52,530 nt of DNA, taken from NCBI GenBank assembly GCA_900547465.1, contig URHJ01000005.1, positions 1 through 52,530 on the forward strand, written 5' to 3'. This document shows, in pieces, positions 1 through 8,104 of the stretch. This stretch comes from an uncultured Mycoplasmatota bacterium (GTDB lineage: Bacteria; Bacillota_I; Bacilli_A; RF39; UBA660). The position numbers and the translations under genes were made by a program. The notes beneath the pieces are model-generated. The model was not told the origin of the DNA. It saw nothing but the letters and a program-made list of their open reading frames with translations, and ran no database searches. The first letter of the stretch is position 1. Each line of letters opens with the position of its first letter.

Positions 1-387
1 TGCTTTATATAATTTTAATTTACCGCTTTGATATATATAAATTACTTTTAATTTTAATTCTATTGAATGACTAATATTATATAAAATTGGAAATATCCAA
101 GTATCCAGCTTTTTATCTAAATTATCTTTAAGGCACCTATCTATCAATTCTATGGTGCATTCGTAATATGCATTAGCCATAATATCAAAATCATTTTCTT
201 CTGTATAGCTAAAATTAAAATTCCAACTAAGATAAGCAGTAGTATCTATTTGTTTTCCATATTTAAAAAATGATGGCATATTTTTACTAATAAATTCTAA
301 TTTTGAATCTTCTAATAATGAATATAAAAATTCCTTATTATTCTTTAATAAGTCTTCTTTCATTAATTTTTCTATAATATTTAACAT
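1..387 (-). CDS. Partial HEPN-like hypothetical protein, third gene of Gabija-like operon
   Basis: An open frame of 129 codons begins at ATG 387 and runs off the left edge, so the C-terminus is missing. An AGAGGA ribosome binding site lies just upstream and the helicase gene stops only 18 bases before the start, so the gene is very probably co-transcribed with the two defence genes. Near residues 100-116 the protein reads LYNISHSIELKLKVIY. That is a helix with His/Glu/Leu-Lys spacing typical of HEPN-type helical bundles found in AbiV-like and other defence proteins. The rest is mostly helical, with a Trp/Phe-rich patch at residues 60-70. The reading frame is seen directly. The HEPN link is pattern recognition only, and no RxxxxH motif is visible in the part present. 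It could act as a toxin-like effector or a regulator of the neighbouring defence pair, but no function is shown. Confidence 0.6.
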   Translation of the reverse strand, partial: MLNIIEKLMKEDLLKNNKEFLYSLLEDSKLEFISKNMPSFFKYGKQIDTTAYLSWNFNFSYTEENDFDIMANAYYECTIELIDRCLKDNLDKKLDTWIFPILYNISHSIELKLKVIYIYQSGKLKLYKA

Positions 388-405
388 ATAACTTTTCCTC
401 TAAAT

Positions 406-1716
406 CTAATGTTCAAACCCTAAATGCTCTAATTCATCTAATCGTTTAAAATTACGTGGAATAACTAGATATAATCCTTTTTTTGCTCTAGTTAATGCAA
501 CATAAATTTTATTACTTTCCATATTCCTTTTGGATGTATCAAGTAAATATTTCAAAAAATTATTATCTATAATATAAAAACAATAATCTGCTTCTAACCC
601 TTTAACCTTATTAATACTATATATTTTATGTAAATTTGAATTACAACTAATATTGTTATTTATATAATCTAATAGTTGCATTTTTAAAATTGAACTTAAT
701 TCTATATTAAATTCTGATAATAGGCTATTTATTTTTATTATTTTTTTCTTTTGGGAATAACTATCATTTTTTATAATGATTTGTATTCTTGTATTAATAT
801 ATTTTTTATCATATGAACTTACATCTTCAAAATTCAAATTACAATCGTTTATAGATTCCTTATTAATAGTAAACTTTGAAGTGGATTCTTTCATATATAT
901 TAAAAACTCTTCATTATTATTTTGAAAATTACTTACTATTGATTCTAATTCATCATAAAATATATATTTCAATATTATATCTGAATTTTCAGTACTCTGT
1001 TGTTCAGTGTCAGGACATAATCTATTTGAAATAGTTATAAGATTAGCTCCACATCTATAACAGTTGCTATTATATTCAGGAATAATATTTCTTTTTTTTA
1101 ATTCTGCAATAAACCACCTTGAATAATCTCTTCCCATAATTTGTTGTTTAGGATCACCAACGATTGAAATGTTGATAGAGTTTTTACTAATAATTTTCAA
1201 AATAATTATTAAAATATCAATATCTAAATCCTGATACTCATCTATAAAAATACTATCAATATCAGAAATAAAATATTTAAAAATATTTTCACAAACTTCC
1301 TTTTGCTTTTTACTAAAATTACTTTTTCCACATAAAATCCACTTGGACATAGAAAAAACATTATCAGTATGAATACAGCTTTTATCTAATAATCTTGAAA
1401 ATTCATAATATTTACGATTATGATTATATTTAAAAGTAACAATATTTTCTATAGGTGTCTTTTGAAAAGTATATTTATAATAAGGATTAATAATCTCCTG
1501 AATACAAAATTTATGAACAGTCATAATTTTTACATTTTTAGGTAATGATCCATATTTTTTTACATAACTATTAATAATTTGATTTACAGCATAGTTTGTA
1601 TAGGTGATAACAAAAATCTTTTTATAATTAATTATGTCATTATAACGGTTAAATATTTTTTCAACTAATCCCGTTGTTTTTCCACCTCCAGCTCCTGAAA
1701 TTTCAATGCTAATCAT
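406..1716 (-). CDS. gajB: UvrD/Rep-like superfamily 1 helicase (GajB-like)
   Basis: About 436 residues. The Walker A motif GAGGGKTT is close to the N-terminus, the motif II sequence FIDEYQD is the DEXQD form of UvrD-family helicases, IVGDPKQQI matches motif III, and YVALTRAKKGLYLV matches motif VI. ATG 1716 is preferred because GGAGA sits 6 bases upstream; a TTG at 1728 lies inside that site. The start overlaps the end of the OLD nuclease gene by 8 bases, which is translational coupling. An OLD-family ATPase/TOPRIM nuclease followed by a UvrD-like helicase is the defining arrangement of the Gabija anti-phage system, in which GajB joins GajA in a DNA-cleaving complex. The protein is somewhat shorter than the roughly 490-residue Bacillus cereus GajB. 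A housekeeping helicase is unlikely given this partner. Confidence 0.8.
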   Translation of the reverse strand: MISIEISGAGGGKTTGLVEKIFNRYNDIINYKKIFVITYTNYAVNQIINSYVKKYGSLPKNVKIMTVHKFCIQEIINPYYKYTFQKTPIENIVTFKYNHNRKYYEFSRLLDKSCIHTDNVFSMSKWILCGKSNFSKKQKEVCENIFKYFISDIDSIFIDEYQDLDIDILIIILKIISKNSINISIVGDPKQQIMGRDYSRWFIAELKKRNIIPEYNSNCYRCGANLITISNRLCPDTEQQSTENSDIILKYIFYDELESIVSNFQNNNEEFLIYMKESTSKFTINKESINDCNLNFEDVSSYDKKYINTRIQIIIKNDSYSQKKKIIKINSLLSEFNIELSSILKMQLLDYINNNISCNSNLHKIYSINKVKGLEADYCFYIIDNNFLKYLLDTSKRNMESNKIYVALTRAKKGLYLVIPRNFKRLDELEHLGFEH

Positions 1717-3439
1717 AACTGTCTCCAATTACTTTTTTTAAAATATCATCAATATATGGAGGGACTGTAATTTCATCATCACTATTAATAATTTTATCTG
1801 ATAATATCAATGCACATTTTGTTTTGTTATTGCTTTGAGTCATATAATCTTCCAATGCTTGATCTTTCTTAGAAAATAAATTTTCCAAATAAGTCTTATT
1901 GCTATAAATTAGTTCTACTTCAAAAGTTCTCCTTGTTATATCTGTTATTCCTATAAAAACTTTTTTTGATTCTTCGTTTAAAGCTTTATATTCATCTATT
2001 CTTGTCTGGCTTTCATCACTATCAGTAATAATACCAAGTGAATAAGTATTATAATAGGTAAGTTCTTTCTTTGCTTTCCATACCTCAATATACCTTTTGA
2101 AAGATATCCCATTTATAGAAAGAACCTGAACTTGACCCTTTAGTTTTTTTCTAGTTAAAATAGAGTTTATAAATATTTCCTCGCTTGGACCTTCAACTAA
2201 TATTACTTTTTTTAAAAATAAAATATCTAACAATTCATAATTTGGAACTTTAGAAAAAAATGTGGCAGTATCATCACTAATGCCTGATAAGTTATATATA
2301 TCATCACTTTTTAAGATGATAACATTTTTAATATTTAATTTATTAATTATAAATGATGAATGCGTGGTTATTAATATTTGCCTCTTTTTGTTAATTTCAC
2401 TTTCATTTTGAACTTCTTCTAAATAGTTTACAAGCTTATCTAATAAAGTTTTTGATAAATGCGCTTCTGGTTCTTCCACACAAATCAAATTGAAAACACC
2501 AGTTTCTGAAATATATTTAGACAATAGCAATGAAGTAAGAACTAGATTTTTTGTTCCCAACCCCTTGGTTTCAATATGCCCTTGATTAATTCCTAATTTT
2601 AAAGAAAAAAGTAAATCATTATAATTATCAGAATTCGGTAAAAAGGATAATTCATCTTTTTCATCTAAAATTTTAGAGAATGAACTATTAAAAGATGTTT
2701 TCAAAGAATTAATACCATCAATTTTAACTATTGAGTCAACCATATTGTTATAAATTTCAACCATATCAACTTTATCATTATTTTTTAAATTATCTTTTAA
2801 CATTTTTGGTAAAATACTATTTCTTTTAGAATTGACTAAACTTATAGATGGTTCATCACGTTCTGCATCAATAGTCAACACATTTACTCTTTGTAATTCA
2901 TCACTATCAACTCTCTTATTATCTGACAACGCAATAATTTGATAATCATAGTACTCCGATGGAATTAGAAATTTTTCTTTTTCCAAAGCTCTTTTACAAT
3001 AATCATACAATTCTTCTTTTTTATTTGATAATGGAGAAAAAATATATTTTATTTTTGCTACATCTTTATCATTTTTTTCATCATGCACTATCCAATTATT
3101 TACTATGGCTAATGTTTCTTCACCAAGCGATTCTATATTATCAAATGTTAAAGTTATTTCAATTTTTGGTAATAACTCAAAACATTCATCTTTAGTAAAA
3201 TCACCTTTTTCTGATAATAAACTATAAAATTCTGTAACGCTCAGATTATTAAAGTCATCCTTATATAATATTTTAGAATAATAATTTTGACTCTTATTAA
3301 ACAAAACTAAATTAATCGCTTTAATAAAGTTTGATTTTCCTGTATCATTTTCACCTATTAAAATTGAAAAAGGGAATAGGTCTACATTAACATTTCTAAA
3401 ATTTCTAAAATTTTTAATTTTCACATTACTTATAAACAT
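1709..3439 (-). CDS. gajA: OLD-family ATP-dependent endonuclease with TOPRIM domain (GajA-like)
   Basis: About 576 residues from ATG 3439, which follows a TGGAG site; the longer frame upstream lacks a site and does not resemble the family. The N-terminus FRNFRNVNV followed by Walker A GENDTGKS (residues 29-36) is typical of OLD/RecF-like ABC ATPases. A Walker B region with VEEPEAHL and a THSSF switch-histidine motif follow near the middle. The C-terminal part has TOPRIM signatures: ILVEGPSEE for the catalytic glutamate and IITDSDES for the DxD pair. This domain order and length match GajA, a DNA-nicking endonuclease relieved when phage replication depletes nucleotides (known for the family). 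It is the first gene of the operon with the helicase and the HEPN-like gene. A lone OLD nuclease is the alternative, less likely given the overlapping helicase gene. Confidence 0.82.
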   Translation of the reverse strand: MFISNVKIKNFRNFRNVNVDLFPFSILIGENDTGKSNFIKAINLVLFNKSQNYYSKILYKDDFNNLSVTEFYSLLSEKGDFTKDECFELLPKIEITLTFDNIESLGEETLAIVNNWIVHDEKNDKDVAKIKYIFSPLSNKKEELYDYCKRALEKEKFLIPSEYYDYQIIALSDNKRVDSDELQRVNVLTIDAERDEPSISLVNSKRNSILPKMLKDNLKNNDKVDMVEIYNNMVDSIVKIDGINSLKTSFNSSFSKILDEKDELSFLPNSDNYNDLLFSLKLGINQGHIETKGLGTKNLVLTSLLLSKYISETGVFNLICVEEPEAHLSKTLLDKLVNYLEEVQNESEINKKRQILITTHSSFIINKLNIKNVIILKSDDIYNLSGISDDTATFFSKVPNYELLDILFLKKVILVEGPSEEIFINSILTRKKLKGQVQVLSINGISFKRYIEVWKAKKELTYYNTYSLGIITDSDESQTRIDEYKALNEESKKVFIGITDITRRTFEVELIYSNKTYLENLFSKKDQALEDYMTQSNNKTKCALILSDKIINSDDEITVPPYIDDILKKVIGDSYD

Positions 3440-3642
3440 ACTACATACTCCATTTGTAAAAAAGAGCAATATTAACCCATACCTCAAGATTAATACTGCC
3501 CATCTCTAAATTAATTATATCACGAAGATATAATTAAATCTATAATTTAACAGCAATTCATACTTAAAATTAAATTTTAAATATATTCTGTCAAAAATAT
3601 CTTATTCAACAATTACTCAAATACAGCCGTCTTAATACCCAA

Positions 3643-3945
3643 TTAAATTATGTAATGGTAAGTAAACTCGTCACCTCCCGCATTTATGTGATTAGATACA
3701 ACTATTACATCATCATCCGCACCATAAAAATCTAACACCTTTTGAATCCTTTCATTTTTAGGCAAACTTGTATCAGAATCTCTAGTAAGTACAGCAGGTA
3801 TTCCTAATTGAGTTAAACGATCATATATATATTTAGCCGCTTTTAATGTAAAATCTTTCTCATACACATTTCCGCTAATAGCTCCCGGATCGCTACCTCC
3901 ATGTCCAGCATCAACAACAACACCTTTTAATGCTCTCTCATTCAT
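3643..3945 (-). pseudogene. Truncated N-acetylmuramoyl-L-alanine amidase (Amidase_3)
   Basis: The first 90 or so codons give a clear Amidase_3 start: VVDAGHGGSDPGA with the first zinc histidine, a YEKDFTLKAAKYI segment with the zinc glutamate, LTRDSD, and VVSNHINAGG with the next zinc histidine. The frame then stops about 10 codons later, so the second half of the fold is absent, including the catalytic glutamate region; functional domains are about 170-180 residues. No continuation is apparent downstream in other frames. ATG 3945 is chosen because GAGGTGAAAA precedes it; a GTG at 3954 lies inside that site. The sequence resembles phage or mobile-element lysins more than the CwlD gene at 20.5-21.1 kb. 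It sits beside the defence operon, which suggests past rearrangement here. A short functional form cannot be excluded but is unlikely. Confidence 0.7.
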
Positions 3946-3995
3946 CTTTTTCACCTCTAATATAGACTATGATAATAAAAATAAAATGTGAAAAA

Positions 3996-4022
3996 CAAAA
4001 AAAGACAACCATAAAGATTGTC
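3996..4022 (-). terminator. Rho-independent terminator of the coiled-coil membrane protein gene
   Basis: On the minus strand GACAATC pairs with GGTTGTC (one wobble) around a short loop, followed by a run of seven or more T. It lies just past the stop codon at 4027. Confidence 0.75.
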
Positions 4023-4026
4023 AAAA

Positions 4027-5304
4027 TTATATTTTCTTATATACCTTTTTATTACCACTATCTTTAGATGCACCATTCAATAGCTTTTTCATCTGCTTTA
4101 AATCATTAATTTTTTCATTATTTGTTTTTTTACTATTAACAGCTAGATCAACTACATTAACCCAACCAACATTATTATACACTTCTCCATTTTTAGTATA
4201 TCCATCAAAGTTAATCGCAACATTTACCTTTGAATCACTACTTTTTATAGCATCTTTAACAACCTTATCTAATGTTTTTTTACTACCATTCTTAATTTTT
4301 TTAACTTTAATACCATTCTTATCACTAATTGAAACAATAGAAGGTTTATAATAACTACAACCTACTTTATCACTACTGACAATTGGTTTAGCTCCAGATG
4401 CTGAAGATTTAAATTTAACAGACTTTAAATAGTATCTATTTCCCAAAGTAAACTTCATATTTTTAGATTTACTTGTGCTCTTGCCACTATTTTTCCTTGT
4501 TTTTACTTTAACACTACTCTTAGTAGACCTTGCACTATTACTCATATTCATAAAATCATCATCAGTCATAACTCTTGAACTAAACTTTTTATCATTAATA
4601 TTATCATCATTTTGATGTGAAATTCCAAAAACACTACCAGCAAATATAGCCATACCAATAGCTATTGGTAAAATCTTTGATAACTTGTGCGATGAATTTT
4701 CATTTCTATTAGCCATATTCCTAATTTTAATCTTATCAAATATATTTAACTTAGAATTTTTCTTATAAAAACCATCAAATTGATACTCAATTGGATAAGC
4801 ATTTCCATTTCTTGCAAAATCTTCAGCAAAATTACTATTCATTTTCTTATCAAATTTAGAAAGTGCAGAATACAAATTAACATCTATATTTTGTAAAGTA
4901 TAACTACCATACTTATCTATTATTTCTTTTACTACTTTACTATTTTTCTTCATATCATCTCTACAAATAGAAATAGGCTCACAAAAACTTCTACCATTCT
5001 TATTATAACTTATTTTATAAGAGGCACTACTCATATCAAAGATAACTTCATTAATAGAAACTGAACTATTATCAATTTTCTCAACATCTCTATTATTTAA
5101 AACAGGTCCAATACTTCTCTTCATTTTTAAAATTTCATTTCTTTTAGACTTTAAATTATTAATGTCTAATAAAATGCTTGGATCACCATAAATACCCTCC
5201 GATGAAATATATTTTTCTGTCAATTGATTTATTTGATCATTTAATTCTTCTATTTTCTTATCACACTGCTTAACTCTTTTTTTCTTTAATAAATAATCAC
5301 TCAT
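4027..5304 (-). CDS. Coiled-coil single-pass membrane protein of unknown function
   Basis: 425 residues. Residues 1-65 are rich in charged heptads (KKRVKQCDKKIEELNDQI) and probably form a coiled coil in the cytoplasm. Residues around 208-226 (ILPIAIGMAIFAGSVFGI) form one membrane span. The segment after it is Ser/Lys-rich and low in complexity, then a compact C-terminal part (about 285-395) has beta-like stretches ending GWVNVVDLAV, reminiscent of SH3-like wall domains, though I would not call this a match. With a positive region before the span, the C-terminal part probably lies outside the cell. The gene is monocistronic, with its own promoter (5331-5359) and terminator (3996-4022). I do not recognise the family. 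Confidence 0.7.
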   Translation of the reverse strand: MSDYLLKKKRVKQCDKKIEELNDQINQLTEKYISSEGIYGDPSILLDINNLKSKRNEILKMKRSIGPVLNNRDVEKIDNSSVSINEVIFDMSSASYKISYNKNGRSFCEPISICRDDMKKNSKVVKEIIDKYGSYTLQNIDVNLYSALSKFDKKMNSNFAEDFARNGNAYPIEYQFDGFYKKNSKLNIFDKIKIRNMANRNENSSHKLSKILPIAIGMAIFAGSVFGISHQNDDNINDKKFSSRVMTDDDFMNMSNSARSTKSSVKVKTRKNSGKSTSKSKNMKFTLGNRYYLKSVKFKSSASGAKPIVSSDKVGCSYYKPSIVSISDKNGIKVKKIKNGSKKTLDKVVKDAIKSSDSKVNVAINFDGYTKNGEVYNNVGWVNVVDLAVNSKKTNNEKINDLKQMKKLLNGASKDSGNKKVYKKI

Positions 5305-5330
5305 AATATTCCCCTTTCACAAGTTTCTAC

Positions 5331-5359
5331 ATTATACCATAAATTGTAAAATAAAGCAA
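5331..5359 (-). promoter_or_regulatory. Sigma-A-type promoter of the coiled-coil membrane protein gene
   Basis: On the minus strand TTGCTT and TATAAT are separated by exactly 17 bases, and the -10 is extended (TGG before TATAAT). The start codon at 5304 follows after an AAGGGG site. Confidence 0.7.
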
Positions 5360-5412
5360 ATTATAACAACCTCTCATTGCATTTAAATTTTCTTTATGAT
5401 AAAATCAAATTA

Positions 5413-5418
5413 TATAAT
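5413..5418 (+). promoter_or_regulatory. -10 element of the TasA-like operon
   Basis: TATAAT lies 27 bases before the chosen start codon of the TasA-like gene. The position 17 bases further upstream reads TTCTTT, a weak -35, so this promoter may need an activator. Confidence 0.4.
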
Positions 5419-5439
5419 AGAAGGAGAGGAATGAAAATA

Positions 5440-5997
5440 ATGAGAAATGATGCAAAAAGAAATGGTGTTATAATAGGTGCACTTTTAATTACAATCGCAT
5501 TAATGACAATCGGTTATGCAGCACTTGCTACTCAATTAACAATCAATGGTACAGCAAGTACAGGCGATGCAAGTTGGAATATTGAGTTTGAATCAATAAC
5601 TAAAAATGCTGATCTAACAACTGCTGGTGCTACTGAAAAAAGTCTACCAACAGCAAGTGGTACTGCTGCTACATTTAATGTCGAACTAGCTAAACCTGGA
5701 GCAAAAATGACATATGACTTAGTAGTAGTTAACAATGGTACTATTGATGCAACATTTAACGAAATCACTGGTATTGATGAGTTAAATACAGCTGAACCAA
5801 AAGCTATAACATATAAGGCTGAAAGACTTGACAGTGCAAATGGTTCGCCAGTAACTGGTTCAGGTGACTTACTAGCTAAAGGAAAAAATTACTTTAGAGT
5901 AACAGTTGAATGGCCAGCTGACTCAAACACAGTACCTACTGAAACAACATCTAAAACAGGTACTATTTACTTAGACTATGTTCAAAAAGCAAGCTAA
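5440..5997 (+). CDS. TasA/camelysin-like secreted protein with SipW-type signal peptide
   Basis: 185 residues from ATG 5440, placed 10 bases after AAGGAGAGG; an ATG at 5431 is only 1 base from that site. The N-terminus is a positive stretch then ALLITIALMTIGYAALATQL, a hydrophobic segment ending in the GYAA-type motif of SipW-processed TasA/camelysin family proteins. The mature part (about residues 35-185) is rich in Thr/Ala/Gly/Asn with alternating beta-strand patterns and no cysteine, compatible with the jelly-roll fold of TasA-like fibre proteins. It is the first gene of a four-gene operon that also encodes its likely signal peptidase. The role as a fibre or surface protein follows from the family and the context; assembly is not shown. 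Codon use is less AT-skewed than in the neighbours, as expected for a highly expressed structural protein. Confidence 0.75.
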   Translation: MRNDAKRNGVIIGALLITIALMTIGYAALATQLTINGTASTGDASWNIEFESITKNADLTTAGATEKSLPTASGTAATFNVELAKPGAKMTYDLVVVNNGTIDATFNEITGIDELNTAEPKAITYKAERLDSANGSPVTGSGDLLAKGKNYFRVTVEWPADSNTVPTETTSKTGTIYLDYVQKAS

Positions 5998-6014
5998 TAA
6001 ATAGGTGATATAAT

Positions 6015-6893
6015 ATGAAAAAAATAAAAAAGAATAAGTTAAGTATTTATCATAAAATTGGAATTATCTACGTTATAATTCTATTGACAATAAGTACAGC
6101 TTATTCTTTTTTAAGTGAAAATTTATCATTAGAAGCAACGACAAGCATAAAAAGCTCAGATAAAAATTACAAAGTAGAAGTAACACCAATTTCTAAAACT
6201 GATTATAACGGGATCTACTATTATGAGTACAATGTAATAATAACTTATCTAGGAACAGAAACAACAACCGGATGGACTACATATATAGACGTGCCATATA
6301 CAACACAAATAACAGGATGTTACAATGCAAATAGCTGTGATATTGAAGGACAAGTACTAACAGTAACAAATGCAGATTATAACGCTAGTTTATCGCCAAG
6401 TAATACCTCAGCATCGTTCAACATAAAATTTGAAACTGATGAAGCAGATTATTCGTTAAATATTTTAGATGTACAATTTAAAACAGGAAATACGACTACT
6501 GATCCAGATCCAACTCCTAACCCTAATCCGGATAAACCAACAGCAGTAGATTATGTAAAAATATCATATGTTATGCAGAATGACTGGGGAAATCGTCAAT
6601 GGCATGTTCTAACCATAGAAAATGTATCAGACTCAGTCACAATAACATCTTGGACTGCAACATTAAAAGTATCTTCAAGTGATACAATGACTAATGCAAA
6701 TATATGGGGCGGTACATATAGTTACGATGAAGCCAGTGGAATAATAACTGTATCAGGTCCAAGTTGGTCACCTTCTCTTGCCCCTTCTTCCAAAGCAGAG
6801 ATAAACTTTCAAATTGCTCCACCAGAGCCAGAATTAATTTCATTTGAAGGTATAACATCAACTGGAGAAAAAATAACTACAACAATAAACTAG
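6015..6893 (+). CDS. Secreted protein with two CBM2-like beta-sandwich domains
   Basis: 292 residues. A basic start then IGIIYVIILLTISTAYSFL (residues 15-33) is a signal-anchor resembling the SipW-type leader of the preceding gene. Residues about 50-150 and 180-270 form two beta-rich domains joined by an Asp/Pro/Asn linker (159-177). The second has the spacing of family 2 carbohydrate-binding modules: WHVLTIENV, TSWTATL, IWGGTY and SWSPSLAPSSKAEINF, with Trp191, 196, 213, 231 and 251. The first is more divergent and has Cys102 and Cys108 as a possible disulfide. No catalytic domain is present. I infer a surface adhesin or minor fibre subunit that binds polysaccharide. The gene follows the TasA-like gene by 17 bases and precedes the signal peptidase gene with a GAGGAGG site. 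Confidence 0.65.
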   Translation: MKKIKKNKLSIYHKIGIIYVIILLTISTAYSFLSENLSLEATTSIKSSDKNYKVEVTPISKTDYNGIYYYEYNVIITYLGTETTTGWTTYIDVPYTTQITGCYNANSCDIEGQVLTVTNADYNASLSPSNTSASFNIKFETDEADYSLNILDVQFKTGNTTTDPDPTPNPNPDKPTAVDYVKISYVMQNDWGNRQWHVLTIENVSDSVTITSWTATLKVSSSDTMTNANIWGGTYSYDEASGIITVSGPSWSPSLAPSSKAEINFQIAPPEPELISFEGITSTGEKITTTIN

Positions 6894-6904
6894 AGGAGGT
6901 TAAA

Positions 6905-8092
6905 ATGAGAAACTTTAATAAAAAAATAATTTTAATTTATATAATATTAATTCTCTACATTTTGTTTACAACATTATTTGGATATAAAAATTTTAACGCA
7001 GTCACAACAAATATAATTAATCCATTATTCTATATAATAACATTTATAATAAGTATTATCTTATCAGATGCTGACAGTAAACAAAGAATTAAAGGAAAAA
7101 ACAATAAATATCAAACCGTTTTCATAGTAACAATTTCTTATTTAATATTATATACTCTTTCTGGATTATTTTTAGGATATGTAAAAAGTATTTATTCCCA
7201 TACTATTCTAAGCATACTAAAAAATATATGGATTTATATTACACCAATTGTTTTTATAGAACTAACAAGAAACATTTTAATTAGGAATTCCGGAGATAAA
7301 AAAGTACCATTTATAGTAATTTCCATACTTTTTACCATAATTGAAATAAATTTATTTAATATAATTAACATAACAGATAAAAAGGAAATTTTTAAATCAA
7401 TATTTGAAATAATTATTCCAGCAATAACAAAAAACCTATGCTTAACATATATATCAAAAACATCAGGTTACATAACAAATTTAATATATTTACTTCCCCA
7501 AAAACTTACAACTATTATACTTCCTATATTTCCAGATTTAGACTGGTACTTTACAGGTTTATTTGGAATATTAGTACCAATCTTTGCATTTATCCCAATC
7601 AAATACATTGATAACAAAATAGATATAACAAACACAAGGCAAAGAATAAAAAAAGAGAAACCAATAAACTTCATCATTATAACAATACCGTTAATCATCT
7701 TTGCATTATTTGTTGCAGGTTTTTTCAGATACAAACCAACCGCAATAATGTCAAATAGTATGCACCCAATCTATGATAGAGGAGACGTCGTAATTGTAGA
7801 AAAATCAACTAAAACAGTATTAAACAACTTAAAAAAGTATGATATAATAGAATATATGCTAGACAAAACTATTGTTGCCCATAGAATTATTTACATTGAA
7901 AAACACAATGATAATACAAGATTATATATAACAAAAGGTGACAATAACAATATGGCTGATAAAGAAAAAGTTACTAATGATCAAATAAAAGGAAAAGTAA
8001 TATTTAGAATACCAAAAATAGGTTACCCAAGTGTTTGGTTAAATGAATTTTTAAATAAAAAGGAAGATGTTGCAGTAGAGACAGGAAAATAA
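6905..8092 (+). CDS. sipW: SipW-type signal peptidase I with large N-terminal membrane domain
   Basis: 395 residues, about twice the usual SipW length. Residues 1-275 contain seven or eight hydrophobic spans (for example IILIYIILILYILFTTLF at the start and NFIIITIPLIIFALFVAGFF just before the catalytic part). Residues 276-385 are the peptidase: SNSMHP with the catalytic Ser285, GDVVIVEKS, then IVAHRIIYI with His326, the ER-type Ser/His arrangement rather than the bacterial Ser/Lys dyad, and TKGDNNNMAD near the C-terminus. The enzyme cleaves leaders of exported proteins on the outer face of the membrane. Its place in the operon makes the two upstream genes the likely substrates. The additional membrane domain is unusual and of unknown role; it is in frame and needs no frameshift. 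Confidence 0.85.
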   Translation: MRNFNKKIILIYIILILYILFTTLFGYKNFNAVTTNIINPLFYIITFIISIILSDADSKQRIKGKNNKYQTVFIVTISYLILYTLSGLFLGYVKSIYSHTILSILKNIWIYITPIVFIELTRNILIRNSGDKKVPFIVISILFTIIEINLFNIINITDKKEIFKSIFEIIIPAITKNLCLTYISKTSGYITNLIYLLPQKLTTIILPIFPDLDWYFTGLFGILVPIFAFIPIKYIDNKIDITNTRQRIKKEKPINFIIITIPLIIFALFVAGFFRYKPTAIMSNSMHPIYDRGDVVIVEKSTKTVLNNLKKYDIIEYMLDKTIVAHRIIYIEKHNDNTRLYITKGDNNNMADKEKVTNDQIKGKVIFRIPKIGYPSVWLNEFLNKKEDVAVETGK

Positions 8093-8104
8093 GGAAGTGT
8101 AATT

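Noticed and set aside
1709..3439. PARIS-type (AriA) or retron-linked OLD nuclease
   Set aside because: The adjacent overlapping UvrD-like helicase and the TOPRIM domain on the same chain fit Gabija better.
3954..3954. Longer GTG start for the truncated amidase
   Set aside because: The GTG is part of the GAGGTG ribosome binding site for the ATG at 3945.
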